In this document: positions 13,184-20,008 of the stretch, piece by piece
How positions within the stretch are numbered: the stretch's first letter is position 1
How the letters are laid out: every line of letters begins with the position of its first letter
Source of the DNA: an uncultured Campylobacter sp.
GTDB taxonomy: Bacteria > Campylobacterota > Campylobacteria > Campylobacterales > Campylobacteraceae
Direction: 5' to 3'
NCBI RefSeq assembly: GCF_905373215.1
Contig: NZ_CAJPRT010000026.1
Span: forward strand, 1 to 20,008
Length of the DNA stretch: 20,008 nt
Made by a program: the position numbers and the translations under genes
Notes under the pieces: generated by a model
Seen by the model: only the letters and a program-made list of their open reading frames with translations
The model's database searches: none
What the model was told of the DNA's origin: nothing

Positions 13184-13972
13184 TTACGCCAGACTTACGA
13201 ACTGCCGCTCGCGATTTTTGAAAACGGCGATCCGCTCGTAGCCGAACTCGCGCGCTTTGGCGTAAATTTTATCGTAATTTAACGCCACTTGAGCTACCGA
13301 GTGCGCGTCCGAGCTAAGCGTGATTGGCACATCCGCATCCGCTAGCATCTGCAAAAGCGCGTCGCTTGGATAAATTTCATTTGCGGGCTTGCGAAGCCCG
13401 GCGGAGTTTAGCTCCACGACGATGCCGCTTTTTTTGATCGCGTTTATCGCGCCGCCTGCCAAAACTCGAATATCTTTTTTCGGAGTAAATTTAAAAATTT
13501 TAATCAGATCCATATGCCCTAAAATGTCAAATTTGCCGCTTTTGCACAGCGCGCAGATCAGCGCAAAGTATTCGCGATAAACGTCGTCTATTTCGCGCCC
13601 GCTCCACTGATCTAAAAATTCCTCGTTATCAAAGCCCCAGTTGTTTAAAAAATGCACCGAGCCGATGAGATAATCAACCTCGCGCGCGAAAATCCGCTCA
13701 TCCATTAGTTCCCGTTTCGTCATAAAATCGACCTCGTATCCCAGCCGCACGTCGATCTGCCCGCTAAACTCATCTCGCAGATCCCTAATCATCCGCTCGT
13801 AAAACTCCATCTGCTCGAAGCTCATTCGGTATTTTTGATCGAAGTTCATCGGCGCGTGATCCGCAAAGCCGAAAATTTCTATGCCTCGTGCGATCGCCGC
13901 TTCCAAATACTGTCGCGGCTCGCCGCTAGCGTGGTTGCAAAGATAGGTGTGGTTGTGTAGATCGGCTCGCAT
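13184..13972 (-). CDS. hisJ: PHP-type histidinol-phosphatase
   Basis: The protein has 262 residues from the ATG at 13972, 6 bases after AAGGAG; a TTG just before it is too close to that site. It is a PHP-fold phosphatase that turns histidinol phosphate into histidinol in histidine synthesis. Metal-binding motifs are seen in order: DLHNH (H6, H8), CNH (H14), ADHAP, LGYEVDF, GSVHFLN, DILGHMDLIK and SSDAHS near the end. The length is typical of HisJ/HisK proteins (about 260-270). Function by family is firm as PHP phosphatase; the exact substrate is inferred. It is transcribed away from the U32 gene, with which it shares a 70-base divergent promoter region, and ends 193 bases before glnA. Confidence 0.85.
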   Translation of the reverse strand: MRADLHNHTYLCNHASGEPRQYLEAAIARGIEIFGFADHAPMNFDQKYRMSFEQMEFYERMIRDLRDEFSGQIDVRLGYEVDFMTKRELMDERIFAREVDYLIGSVHFLNNWGFDNEEFLDQWSGREIDDVYREYFALICALCKSGKFDILGHMDLIKIFKFTPKKDIRVLAGGAINAIKKSGIVVELNSAGLRKPANEIYPSDALLQMLADADVPITLSSDAHSVAQVALNYDKIYAKAREFGYERIAVFKNRERQFVSLA

Positions 13973-14002
13973 CAACTGCTCCTTAAATAAAATTTTGGCT
14001 AA

Positions 14003-14015
14003 ATTGTAGTAAAAT
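14003..14015. promoter_or_regulatory. Back-to-back -10 boxes of the divergent hisJ and U32/purE/glyQ transcripts
   Basis: TACAAT on the minus strand (14008-14003) and TAAAAT on the plus strand (14010-14015, within TAGTAAAAT) lie side by side in the 71-base gap between the two start codons. Both are at fitting distances (about 31 and 29 bases) from their genes. The polymerase could probably bind only one at a time. Confidence 0.4.
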
Positions 14016-14043
14016 CGCGCTTAAAAAATCACTAGGAATGTAT

Positions 14044-15306
14044 TTGAAAAAACCCGAACTCTTAGCTCCTGCTGGGAATTTAACGAAACTAAAAATCGCC
14101 CTGGCTTACGGCGCGGACGCCGTGTATGCAAGCACCGGCTCATTTTCGCTGCGCCAGCGAAGCGCGAAGGAATTTAGCAAGGAGAGCTTCGCGCAGGGCG
14201 TCGCATACGCGCACGAGCGTGGCAAGAAGCTTTATGCGACCGTAAACGGCTTTGCGACCAACGGCCAGCTAGGAAACATCGAAAGGCATTTGGAATTTCT
14301 TCGCGATCTGCGCGTGGATGGAATTTTAATCGCCACTTTAGGCGTCGCAAACCTCGCGCGAGCAATAGCTCCCGAAATTCCGATTCATGTCTCTACTCAA
14401 GCTAACGTGCTAAACTATCTCGATGCTCAGGTTTGGGCGGAGCTGGGCGCCGTTCGCATCGTCGCGGCGCGAGAGATGACGCTCAAAGACGCCGTGCAGA
14501 TCAAAGATAAAATTCCAAACTTAGAGATCGAAATTTTCGTGCACGGCTCGATGTGTTTCGCATACAGCGGGCGCTGTCTTGTTAGCGCGGTGCAAAGCGG
14601 ACGCTTCAGCAACCGCGGAAGCTGCGCGAACGACTGTAGATTTAACTACGAGCTTTACGCGAAAAATCCCGAAACCAGCGCACTTTTCCGCTTACAAGAG
14701 CGTGAAGGGGAGGGCACTTTCGTAATGAACGCGAAGGATCTTAGCCTAATTTCACATGTGCAAAAGATCATGCAAACGGGCGCGATCGATAGCTTCAAAA
14801 TCGAAGGGCGCACTAAAAGCGAATACTACGTCGCGTGCGCTACGAACGCCTACCGCGCGGCGATCGACGATGCTGCGAGCGATAAATTTGAAGCCCGTGT
14901 TTACGAGCGCGAGATTGCGACGCTTAAAAACCGCGGTTTTAGCGACGGATATTTGATAAAGCACCCGTACGAGCGCGCCGATACGCAAAATTTAGACCGC
15001 AGCATCGAACTTGGCACGCATCAGGTCTGCGCGATCTCGCAGGATGGCGAGTTTATAAGCGTCAAGGATAAAATTTTACCCGGCGAGAGCTATGAAATTT
15101 TTGCTCCGCGCGGCTTTGAAATTTACCCTTGCGATAATGAAATCGGCGAAATTTTTGAGCTTGACGGCAAGCCATATTTAAAATTTAAGAAGCTGCAAAG
15201 CCGCAGCGGTAAGGAATTCAGCGAGATTCACAGCGGCAATCTAAATGAGATTAAGCTGCCTGCGAAGCTCGCGGAGTTTTGCTTTTTAAGAAAGGAGATG
15301 GAATGA
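14044..15306 (+). CDS. Peptidase U32 family protein (TrhP-like, tRNA U34 hydroxylation)
   Basis: The protein has 420 residues from a TTG at 14044, 6 bases after TAGGA. An ATG at 14038 directly touches that site and would only add Met-Tyr. The start KKPELLAPAGN is typical. The signature EIFVHGSMCFAYSGRCLVS (about residue 163-181) carries two of the four cysteines (C171, C178, C194, C198) expected to hold an iron-sulfur cluster. Family members of this type (YegQ/TrhP) take part in prephenate-dependent hydroxylation of uridine 34 in tRNA, although older annotations call them collagenases or proteases. The C-terminal domain (about 330-420) is beta-rich. The stop overlaps the purE start (ATGA). 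Confidence 0.88.
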   Translation: MKKPELLAPAGNLTKLKIALAYGADAVYASTGSFSLRQRSAKEFSKESFAQGVAYAHERGKKLYATVNGFATNGQLGNIERHLEFLRDLRVDGILIATLGVANLARAIAPEIPIHVSTQANVLNYLDAQVWAELGAVRIVAAREMTLKDAVQIKDKIPNLEIEIFVHGSMCFAYSGRCLVSAVQSGRFSNRGSCANDCRFNYELYAKNPETSALFRLQEREGEGTFVMNAKDLSLISHVQKIMQTGAIDSFKIEGRTKSEYYVACATNAYRAAIDDAASDKFEARVYEREIATLKNRGFSDGYLIKHPYERADTQNLDRSIELGTHQVCAISQDGEFISVKDKILPGESYEIFAPRGFEIYPCDNEIGEIFELDGKPYLKFKKLQSRSGKEFSEIHSGNLNEIKLPAKLAEFCFLRKEME

Positions 15307-15803
15307 AATTTGTTTCTATAATAATGGGCTCAAAGAGCGATTACGAGGTCGTTTACGAGGCGGCTAAAATTTTAAACGAATTCGGCGCGCCGTACGAGAT
15401 GATCGTATCTTCGGCGCACCGAAGTCCCGCCCGTACGGCTAAATACGTCGCGGACGCCGAGAAAAAGGGCGCGCAGGTTTTCATCTGCGCGGCGGGCATG
15501 GCGGCGCATCTTGCCGGCGCGGTCGCTGCGAATACGACCAAGCCGGTGCTAGGCGTCCCGCTCGGCGGTAGCGCGCTTAGCGGCGTAGATGCGCTGTATT
15601 CGACCGTACAGATGCCTGCGGGCATCCCCGTCGCGACGCTTGCGATCGGCAAGGCAGGCGCGAAAAACGCAGCGTATCTGGCGGTGCAAATTTTAGCTCT
15701 AAGCGACGAGGTGCTAAGCTCGAAGCTAAAGGCGGATCGCGCGGCAAAAGCGGAGGCGCTGAAAAAGGACTCCGAGCAGATCGAAGTGCTGCTTGAGGGC
15801 TAG
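15303..15803 (+). CDS. purE: N5-carboxyaminoimidazole ribonucleotide mutase
   Basis: The protein has 166 residues, the normal size for PurE. It moves the carboxyl group of N5-CAIR to give CAIR in purine synthesis. IIMGSKSD (6-13), SSAHRSP with the catalytic histidine H39, the AAGMAAHLAGAVAA block and GVPLGG are all present, followed by the QMPAGIPVATLAIG segment. The ATG at 15303 lies 4 bases into the end of the previous gene and follows AAGGAGATGG, so the two are translationally coupled. A longer in-frame start at 15279 would sit inside the U32 gene and has no family support. Confidence 0.97.
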   Translation: MKFVSIIMGSKSDYEVVYEAAKILNEFGAPYEMIVSSAHRSPARTAKYVADAEKKGAQVFICAAGMAAHLAGAVAANTTKPVLGVPLGGSALSGVDALYSTVQMPAGIPVATLAIGKAGAKNAAYLAVQILALSDEVLSSKLKADRAAKAEALKKDSEQIEVLLEG

Positions 15804-15806
15804 GCT

Positions 15807-16276
15807 TTGAAAATTTTAAAATTACGCGAGAGCTTTGAAATTTGCGGCTTAAAGGCTCGCACGAATAACGCAGATGAGATGAGTGGGCGAGGGGTGATCG
15901 CAAATTTGTGGGGCGAGTTTTTAAAATTTAACGCTAGCAGAAGCAGCGCCGAGAAAAACGAAATTTACGCCGCATATTACGATTATGAAAACGGCGCACA
16001 GGGCGAATACTCCGTGCTAATAGGCACTTGCTCGAAGGAACAGCACCATAAAGAAAACCACAACGAAGCTTGCAAATCCGCGAAGCAGTGCTGCAAAAAT
16101 GAGCGCGATGAAACCGGCGATAAATTACGTATCGAAGCAGGCGATTGCGCGGTTTTTGATTTTGCGAACGAGCCTACGAGAGCTGGCGAATCTGGACCGG
16201 AATTTGGAAATTTTTTGAAAGCTCAAAACTTCAAAGAGCCTTTAAAACGGACTTTGAAAAGCTCTTTGGAAGATAA
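15807..16276 (+). pseudogene. Effector-binding (GyrI/Cass2-like) protein, frameshifted near the 3' end
   Basis: The frame starts at a TTG 3 bases after purE. Residues 1-73 match small effector-binding-domain proteins: GLKARTNNADEM, IANLWGEF, IYAAYYDYENGAQGEYSVLIGT. After an odd segment (about 75-105, His/Cys/Asn/Lys-rich), IEAGDCAVFDFANEP resumes the family. Then the frame ends in residues unlike it, up to a stop at 16281-16283. The expected C-terminus is present in another frame from about 16184 to 16273: RIWTGIWKFFESS and RAFKTDFEKLFG, then TAA 16274-16276. So one or two bases were lost or gained around 16165-16190. Either the gene is broken or the sequence has an error there. Such domains bind small ligands. 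The gene lies inside the purE-glyQ operon. Confidence 0.75.
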
Positions 16277-16309
16277 AATTTAAATTTACATATCGATAAA
16301 AGGATAAAA

Positions 16310-17308
16310 ATGACGTTTTCACAGATTATTTTGACGCTTCAAAACTACTGGCACGAGCAGGGCTGCTTGCTCGTTCAGCCCTACGATATGCCCGCGGGCG
16401 CAGGCACCTATCATCAGGCTACCTTTTTGCGCAGTCTAGGAAGCAAACCTTGGCGCGCGGCATATGTCGCACCTTCGCGTCGCCCCACAGACGGGCGCTA
16501 CGGCGAAAACCCAAACCGCTTGGGCGCGTATTATCAGTTTCAGGTGATCTTAAAACCGAGCCCGGATAATATCCAAGAGCTCTATCTAAAAAGCCTAGAG
16601 AAGCTGGGGCTAGATCTTAAAAGCCACGATATACGCTTCGTAGAAGATAACTGGGAAAGCCCGACGCTAGGGGCCTGGGGGCTTGGCTGGGAGGTTTGGC
16701 TAGACGGCATGGAGGTGACGCAGTTTACCTATTTTCAGCAGGTAGGCGGCATTACGTGCGAGCTAATTAGCGGCGAGATCACCTACGGGCTTGAGCGCTT
16801 GGCGATGTATTTGCAAAACAAAGACGACGTTTACGACATCGTCTGGGACGACAAGGCGGGGCTAGTAACCTACGGCGACGTGCATAAAAGGGGCGAGTTT
16901 GAGTTCAGCAAATATAACTTCGAGCTTGCGGACACCGCGATGCTTTTTAGTCAGTTTGAAAACTGTTTCGGCGAGTGCAAAAGCATCCTAAAGCACGGCC
17001 TGGCGCTTCCTGCGTATGATTACTGCATGCTCGCGGCGCACACGTTCAACGTCCTTGACGCGCGCGGAGCGATCTCGGTCACGCAGAGGCAGGATTATAT
17101 TTTAAAGATCCGCGATCTTGCCAAAAACTGCGCGCTTTGCTACGCAGATCCGCAAAAATACGTCGCCGAGCTGGACGCCGCAACGTGCGGTGATAAAAAA
17201 GGCGGTAAAGAGGGCGGCGCGGCGGACGCAAACTCGGCAGGCGTAAATTTAAAAAACGCCCACGGCAAGCAAAATTCCGCGGATAAAGCGGATAAAAGCG
17301 CAAAGTAA
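16310..17308 (+). CDS. glyQ: Glycyl-tRNA synthetase alpha subunit, with an extra C-terminal tail
   Basis: The protein has 332 residues; I recall about 285-305 as usual. It forms an alpha2beta2 enzyme with GlyS and attaches glycine to its tRNA in the cytoplasm. The start TFSQIILTLQNYW, the block QPYDMPAGAGTYHQATFLRSLG, WRAAYVAPSRRPTDGRYGENPNRL and the helical end (SVTQRQDYILKIRDLAK) are typical. The extra 40 residues from about 292 are rich in Gly, Lys, Ala, Asn and Asp, of low complexity and probably unstructured. The ribosome-binding site AAAAGGATAAAA is good. The beta subunit gene glyS is not in the window, which is usual when the two genes are separate in Campylobacter. Confidence 0.96.
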   Translation: MTFSQIILTLQNYWHEQGCLLVQPYDMPAGAGTYHQATFLRSLGSKPWRAAYVAPSRRPTDGRYGENPNRLGAYYQFQVILKPSPDNIQELYLKSLEKLGLDLKSHDIRFVEDNWESPTLGAWGLGWEVWLDGMEVTQFTYFQQVGGITCELISGEITYGLERLAMYLQNKDDVYDIVWDDKAGLVTYGDVHKRGEFEFSKYNFELADTAMLFSQFENCFGECKSILKHGLALPAYDYCMLAAHTFNVLDARGAISVTQRQDYILKIRDLAKNCALCYADPQKYVAELDAATCGDKKGGKEGGAADANSAGVNLKNAHGKQNSADKADKSAK

Positions 17309-17313
17309 AATTT

Positions 17314-18036
17314 ATGAAAACGGGCGAAATTTATGAAATTTTAAACGCCGCCGCGCCATTTTGCGACGCGGAGGCATGGGATAATAGCGGGCTAATGCTC
17401 GGAAACTTGGATGATGAAATTTCAAAAATCTATCTAAGCCTCGACGTTACTAGCGAGCTGGTGCGCGAGGCGGAGGCGGGCTCGCTTTTTGTGGTGCACC
17501 ACCCGCTGATTTTCAGTCCGCTAAAATCGCTTGATCCGCGGCTCTATCCTGCAAATTTGATCTATGAGATGATCCGCAAAAACATCTCTCTCATCGCGAT
17601 GCATACGAACTTTGACAAGCACGTTTTAAACGGATTCGTAGCGCGCGAAATTTTAAAATTTGAAATTACGGATGAGCGAGAATTTTTGGTTTTCATGTGC
17701 GCGGATTTGAGCTTTGAGGCTCTGTGTGCGGATATAAAACGCAAGCTTGGCATCGAGCATCTGCGCGCCGTAAAGACGAAAAATTTCATCCGAAATATCG
17801 CGCTTTGCACCGGTAGCGGAAGCGAACTAAATCAAAGCTTAGGCGTGGATTGCTTCATCACGGGCGATATAAAATATCACGCGGCGCTTCAAAATTTAGA
17901 AAACGGCGTGAGTTTGATCGATATAAATCATTTTGAAAGTGAGCGCTATTTTGGGCGCGCGCTCGCACCTTTCTTGCAAAAAAGCGAAATTGAAGTTATA
18001 ATAAGCGAGCAGAAAAATCCATTTACGTATTATTAA
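17314..18036 (+). CDS. NIF3-like (DUF34, YbgI-type) metal-binding protein
   Basis: The protein has 240 residues, close to the short form of the family (about 250). Metal-binding motifs of NIF3 proteins are seen: AEAWDNSGLMLG near the start, VVHHPLIF (about 60-67), AMHTNFD (about 94-100) and DINHFESE near the end. These hold two metal ions in a toroid hexamer. The family is often labelled GTP cyclohydrolase 1 type 2; that activity was reported for a Helicobacter member, but the true role is unsettled. It starts 5 bases after glyQ and is followed after 9 bases by the FlgZ-like gene, an order I also recall from C. jejuni. Confidence 0.88.
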   Translation: MKTGEIYEILNAAAPFCDAEAWDNSGLMLGNLDDEISKIYLSLDVTSELVREAEAGSLFVVHHPLIFSPLKSLDPRLYPANLIYEMIRKNISLIAMHTNFDKHVLNGFVAREILKFEITDEREFLVFMCADLSFEALCADIKRKLGIEHLRAVKTKNFIRNIALCTGSGSELNQSLGVDCFITGDIKYHAALQNLENGVSLIDINHFESERYFGRALAPFLQKSEIEVIISEQKNPFTYY

Positions 18037-18045
18037 AGGAAGAAG

Positions 18046-18753
18046 ATGAACAAATATTTAAGCCAATTGGTAGAGCTTTGCGAATTCGATAAGCAGCTGG
18101 ACGGATTTAAGCCTAAAATCGAGGCCGCGCAGGAGAAACTAAGCAAAAAAAGCGGCGAAATTTCAGGCGCAAAGGAACAGATCGAAACTCTAAATGCGGA
18201 GATCGCTGAGCTAAAATCTCAAATTTTACAAGCAAACGCGCAGCTGAGCGCCTTTTCGTCTAAGCTAAAAAGCACGGGTAAAAAAAGCGGCGCGGCAAAG
18301 ACCGAAAAAGAGATCAAGGCCCTTAGCGTCGAAGAGGATATCGCAAAAGAGCAGCTCGAAGCCACAAACGAGGAGATCGAAAGGCTAGAAAAGATCGTAG
18401 CCGCAAAGGAGGCGCTCGTAAAAGAGCAGAGTGAAAAGCAAGAGGCGTTTGAAGCCGAGCTAAAAAGCTTGCAAGAGCAGGTAAGCGCCGAGATGGGCGA
18501 GGTCGAGGTTGCTCGCGGCGCGATCTACGCCAAGCGCGATAAACTAATGCAGGCGATGAACCCCAAAACCGTCTCATTCTACGAAAAGATCCGCAAGTGG
18601 GCGGGCAATACGGCGGTCTCGCCGGTGCGCAAACAGGCCTGCTACGGCTGCTTTATGCGTATAAGCGACAAGACCTATTCTGCGGTCATCAAAAGCGACG
18701 ACATCGTAACCTGCCCGTATTGCGGCAGAATTTTATATAAAGAAGCCGAGTGA
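18046..18753 (+). CDS. HP0958/FlgZ-like coiled-coil zinc-ribbon protein
   Basis: The protein has 235 residues. Residues about 20-165 are a long, almost unbroken coiled coil rich in Glu, Lys, Ala and Gln, with a GKKSGAAKTEKEI turn near 78-90. The C-terminus is a zinc ribbon with C199, C202, C223 and C226 (CYGC and CPYC). This is the layout of Helicobacter HP0958 (FlgZ), which binds RpoN and the flaA message and is needed for making flagella. A function in flagellar gene control is expected but not shown here. GGAAGAAG precedes the ATG. Its last bases overlap the start of waaA (GTGA). Confidence 0.85.
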   Translation: MNKYLSQLVELCEFDKQLDGFKPKIEAAQEKLSKKSGEISGAKEQIETLNAEIAELKSQILQANAQLSAFSSKLKSTGKKSGAAKTEKEIKALSVEEDIAKEQLEATNEEIERLEKIVAAKEALVKEQSEKQEAFEAELKSLQEQVSAEMGEVEVARGAIYAKRDKLMQAMNPKTVSFYEKIRKWAGNTAVSPVRKQACYGCFMRISDKTYSAVIKSDDIVTCPYCGRILYKEAE

Positions 18754-20008
18754 TCTACACCACCTTGGCGTTTTTGGCGTGGCTTGCAGCTGCGCCTTTT
18801 ATTTTTATCCTAAGCTTTAAAAAAAAATACCGCACGAGCCTGAAGGCGCGATTTTTTCTATACAAAAATCCTAAATTTAGCCCCGCTGCGGTGCATTTTC
18901 ACGCTTGTAGCCTGGGCGAGGTAAACGCTCTTGCGCCGCTAATTTCTAAATTTGATAGCGTCGCGCTTAGCACGACCACGCAGACGGGCTTTGACGCGGC
19001 GCGCGCTCTCACGCCGAACTCTCGCTACCTGCCGTTTGAAAACTGGCTTCCATTTTGGCTTACGGGCAGCCGCGTGCTGGTGATTTTCGAAGCGGAGCTG
19101 TGGCTAAATTTGATCCGTGCCGCTAAATCGCGCGGAAGCTACGTGATCCTGCTAAACGCGCGCATTAGCGACCGCTCGTACGCGAGCTATCTGCGTTTTA
19201 AGCTTTATTATCGCAAAGCGTTTGAAAATATCGATCTGGTGCTTGCGCAAAGCGAGCTTGATGCGGCGCGGCTGCGGGAGCTCGGCGCAAAAAATATAAA
19301 GGTCGCGGGCAACATAAAAAGCGCGAATATCGCCGTTGCGACGAAAGACTATTCCGCCGCGACCGCAAATAGCTTCGTGCTTACAATCTCAAACACTCAC
19401 GAGGGCGAAGAGGAGCTTGTTTTATCAAATTTAAATGATTTTATAAAATTTCACGGCTCGCAGAGTATGCCCGAAAAAGACCCATACGCAGCGGGTGCCC
19501 GCGGCGATAAAAGCTTGCCTGCGGCTGAGCTTCGCGGCAAGACGAGCTCGCTTGAGCCGGTAAATTTAAACGCAGCTTCTTTGGATGCGGCGAGCTCAAG
19601 CGACGCTTCGTCCGCCGTGCCGAATACGGCGCCTTTAAACGGCGCGTCTTTAAATTCTACCGCACCGAATGCAGCGCTTGCGATTGCCGCGCCGCAAAAG
19701 CTAAAAATTATCCTGGCGCCGAGACATCCGGAGCGCTTCGAAAAGGTACGTGAAATTTGCAAGACTTGGGCGCGCGAGCACGGACTTAGCTTTGAGCGAT
19801 TTAGCGCGAGCGCTGGGCTTGCGAGCGATTTTATCTTGCTTGATGCCTTCGGCGAGCTAGCGAACTTTTATAAAATTTCAAATGTTGTGATCTTGGGCGG
19901 CAGCTTTTTGCGCAATATCGGCGGACACAGCCCGATCGAGGCGGCGAGCTTCGGCGTGCCGATCATCAGCGGGCGATTTTTTCATAATCAAAAGGCGCTG
20001 TACGCGCT
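18750..20008 (+). CDS. waaA: Kdo transferase WaaA, 5' part (cut by window edge), with a large inserted segment
   Basis: GTG at 18750 overlaps the previous stop by 4 bases, and the frame stays open to the end of the window (419 codons). A membrane anchor at the N-terminus (residues 2-24) is followed by the first glycosyltransferase domain: VHFHACSLGEVNAL, STTTQTGFD, EAELW and NARISDRSY. Then LTISNTHEGEEE, KIILAPRHPERF, VVILGGSF and GGHSPIEAASFGVPIISG belong to the second domain. The enzyme adds Kdo to lipid A at the inner membrane. Between GEEELVLSNLNDFIKFHG and LKIILAPRHPERF, where relatives have only a few residues, there is an extra stretch of about 78 residues (238-315), rich in Ala, Ser, Asn and Leu. 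Confidence 0.93.
   Translation, partial: MIYTTLAFLAWLAAAPFIFILSFKKKYRTSLKARFFLYKNPKFSPAAVHFHACSLGEVNALAPLISKFDSVALSTTTQTGFDAARALTPNSRYLPFENWLPFWLTGSRVLVIFEAELWLNLIRAAKSRGSYVILLNARISDRSYASYLRFKLYYRKAFENIDLVLAQSELDAARLRELGAKNIKVAGNIKSANIAVATKDYSAATANSFVLTISNTHEGEEELVLSNLNDFIKFHGSQSMPEKDPYAAGARGDKSLPAAELRGKTSSLEPVNLNAASLDAASSSDASSAVPNTAPLNGASLNSTAPNAALAIAAPQKLKIILAPRHPERFEKVREICKTWAREHGLSFERFSASAGLASDFILLDAFGELANFYKISNVVILGGSFLRNIGGHSPIEAASFGVPIISGRFFHNQKALYA

Noticed and set aside
1..20008. CRISPR array, insertion sequence, integrase, rRNA genes
   Set aside because: I saw no regularly spaced direct repeats, no transposase or integrase motifs, no terminal inverted repeats of IS type and no rRNA-like stretch.

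Overview
The window looks like a chromosome segment of an oral, higher-GC Campylobacter (C. gracilis, C. rectus or C. showae are the kind of species I have in mind; the species is inferred, not proven). From about 8,030 to the right end, the gene order glnA, U32 peptidase, purE, a small effector-binding-type gene, glyQ, NIF3-like, flgZ-like, waaA matches the order I remember around Cj0699-Cj0707 in C. jejuni. The codon use is typical of a Campylobacter of moderate GC with many AAATTT/AAAATTTTA stretches.

Region 1 (1 to about 7,870) is an AT-rich accessory island. It holds one cut-off reading frame at the left edge, a 400-base gene-poor stretch, and then about 14 small or mid-sized genes, all on the + strand, closely spaced, with no toxin, transposase or integrase in view. 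Two genes can be assigned to immunity families: a colicin D-type immunity protein (6168-6440) and a MafI-like protein (5873-6145). Two adjacent genes (948-1334, 1339-1734) are paralogues of one immunity-like family. Five others (3407, 4830, 6533, 6951, 7376) are members of one divergent family, some sharing an almost identical leader and first codons. The best reading is an array of orphan immunity genes downstream of a polymorphic or contact-dependent toxin locus that lies left of the window. The conserved leader can be read in a second frame as a short peptide ending 11 bases inside the immunity gene, and may be the relic 3' end of the lost toxin genes.

Region 2 (about 7,870-13,975) is core DNA on the minus strand: a three-part protein with a NYN/PIN-like N-terminus, a GNAT acetyltransferase of the phosphinothricin acetyltransferase type, a YciI-like protein, a short ComEC, type I glutamine synthetase (glnA) and a PHP-type histidinol-phosphatase.

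Region 3 (about 14,000 to the end) is a tightly packed + strand operon: U32 peptidase-family tRNA-hydroxylation protein, purE, a frameshifted effector-binding (GyrI/Cass2-like) gene, glyQ, a NIF3-like protein, an HP0958/FlgZ-like coiled-coil zinc-ribbon protein and the start of waaA (cut by the window edge). Several of these conserved proteins carry extra low-complexity segments of 30-80 residues absent from the usual family length (GNAT, effector-binding protein, GlyQ tail, WaaA). This is a recurring oddity of this genome.
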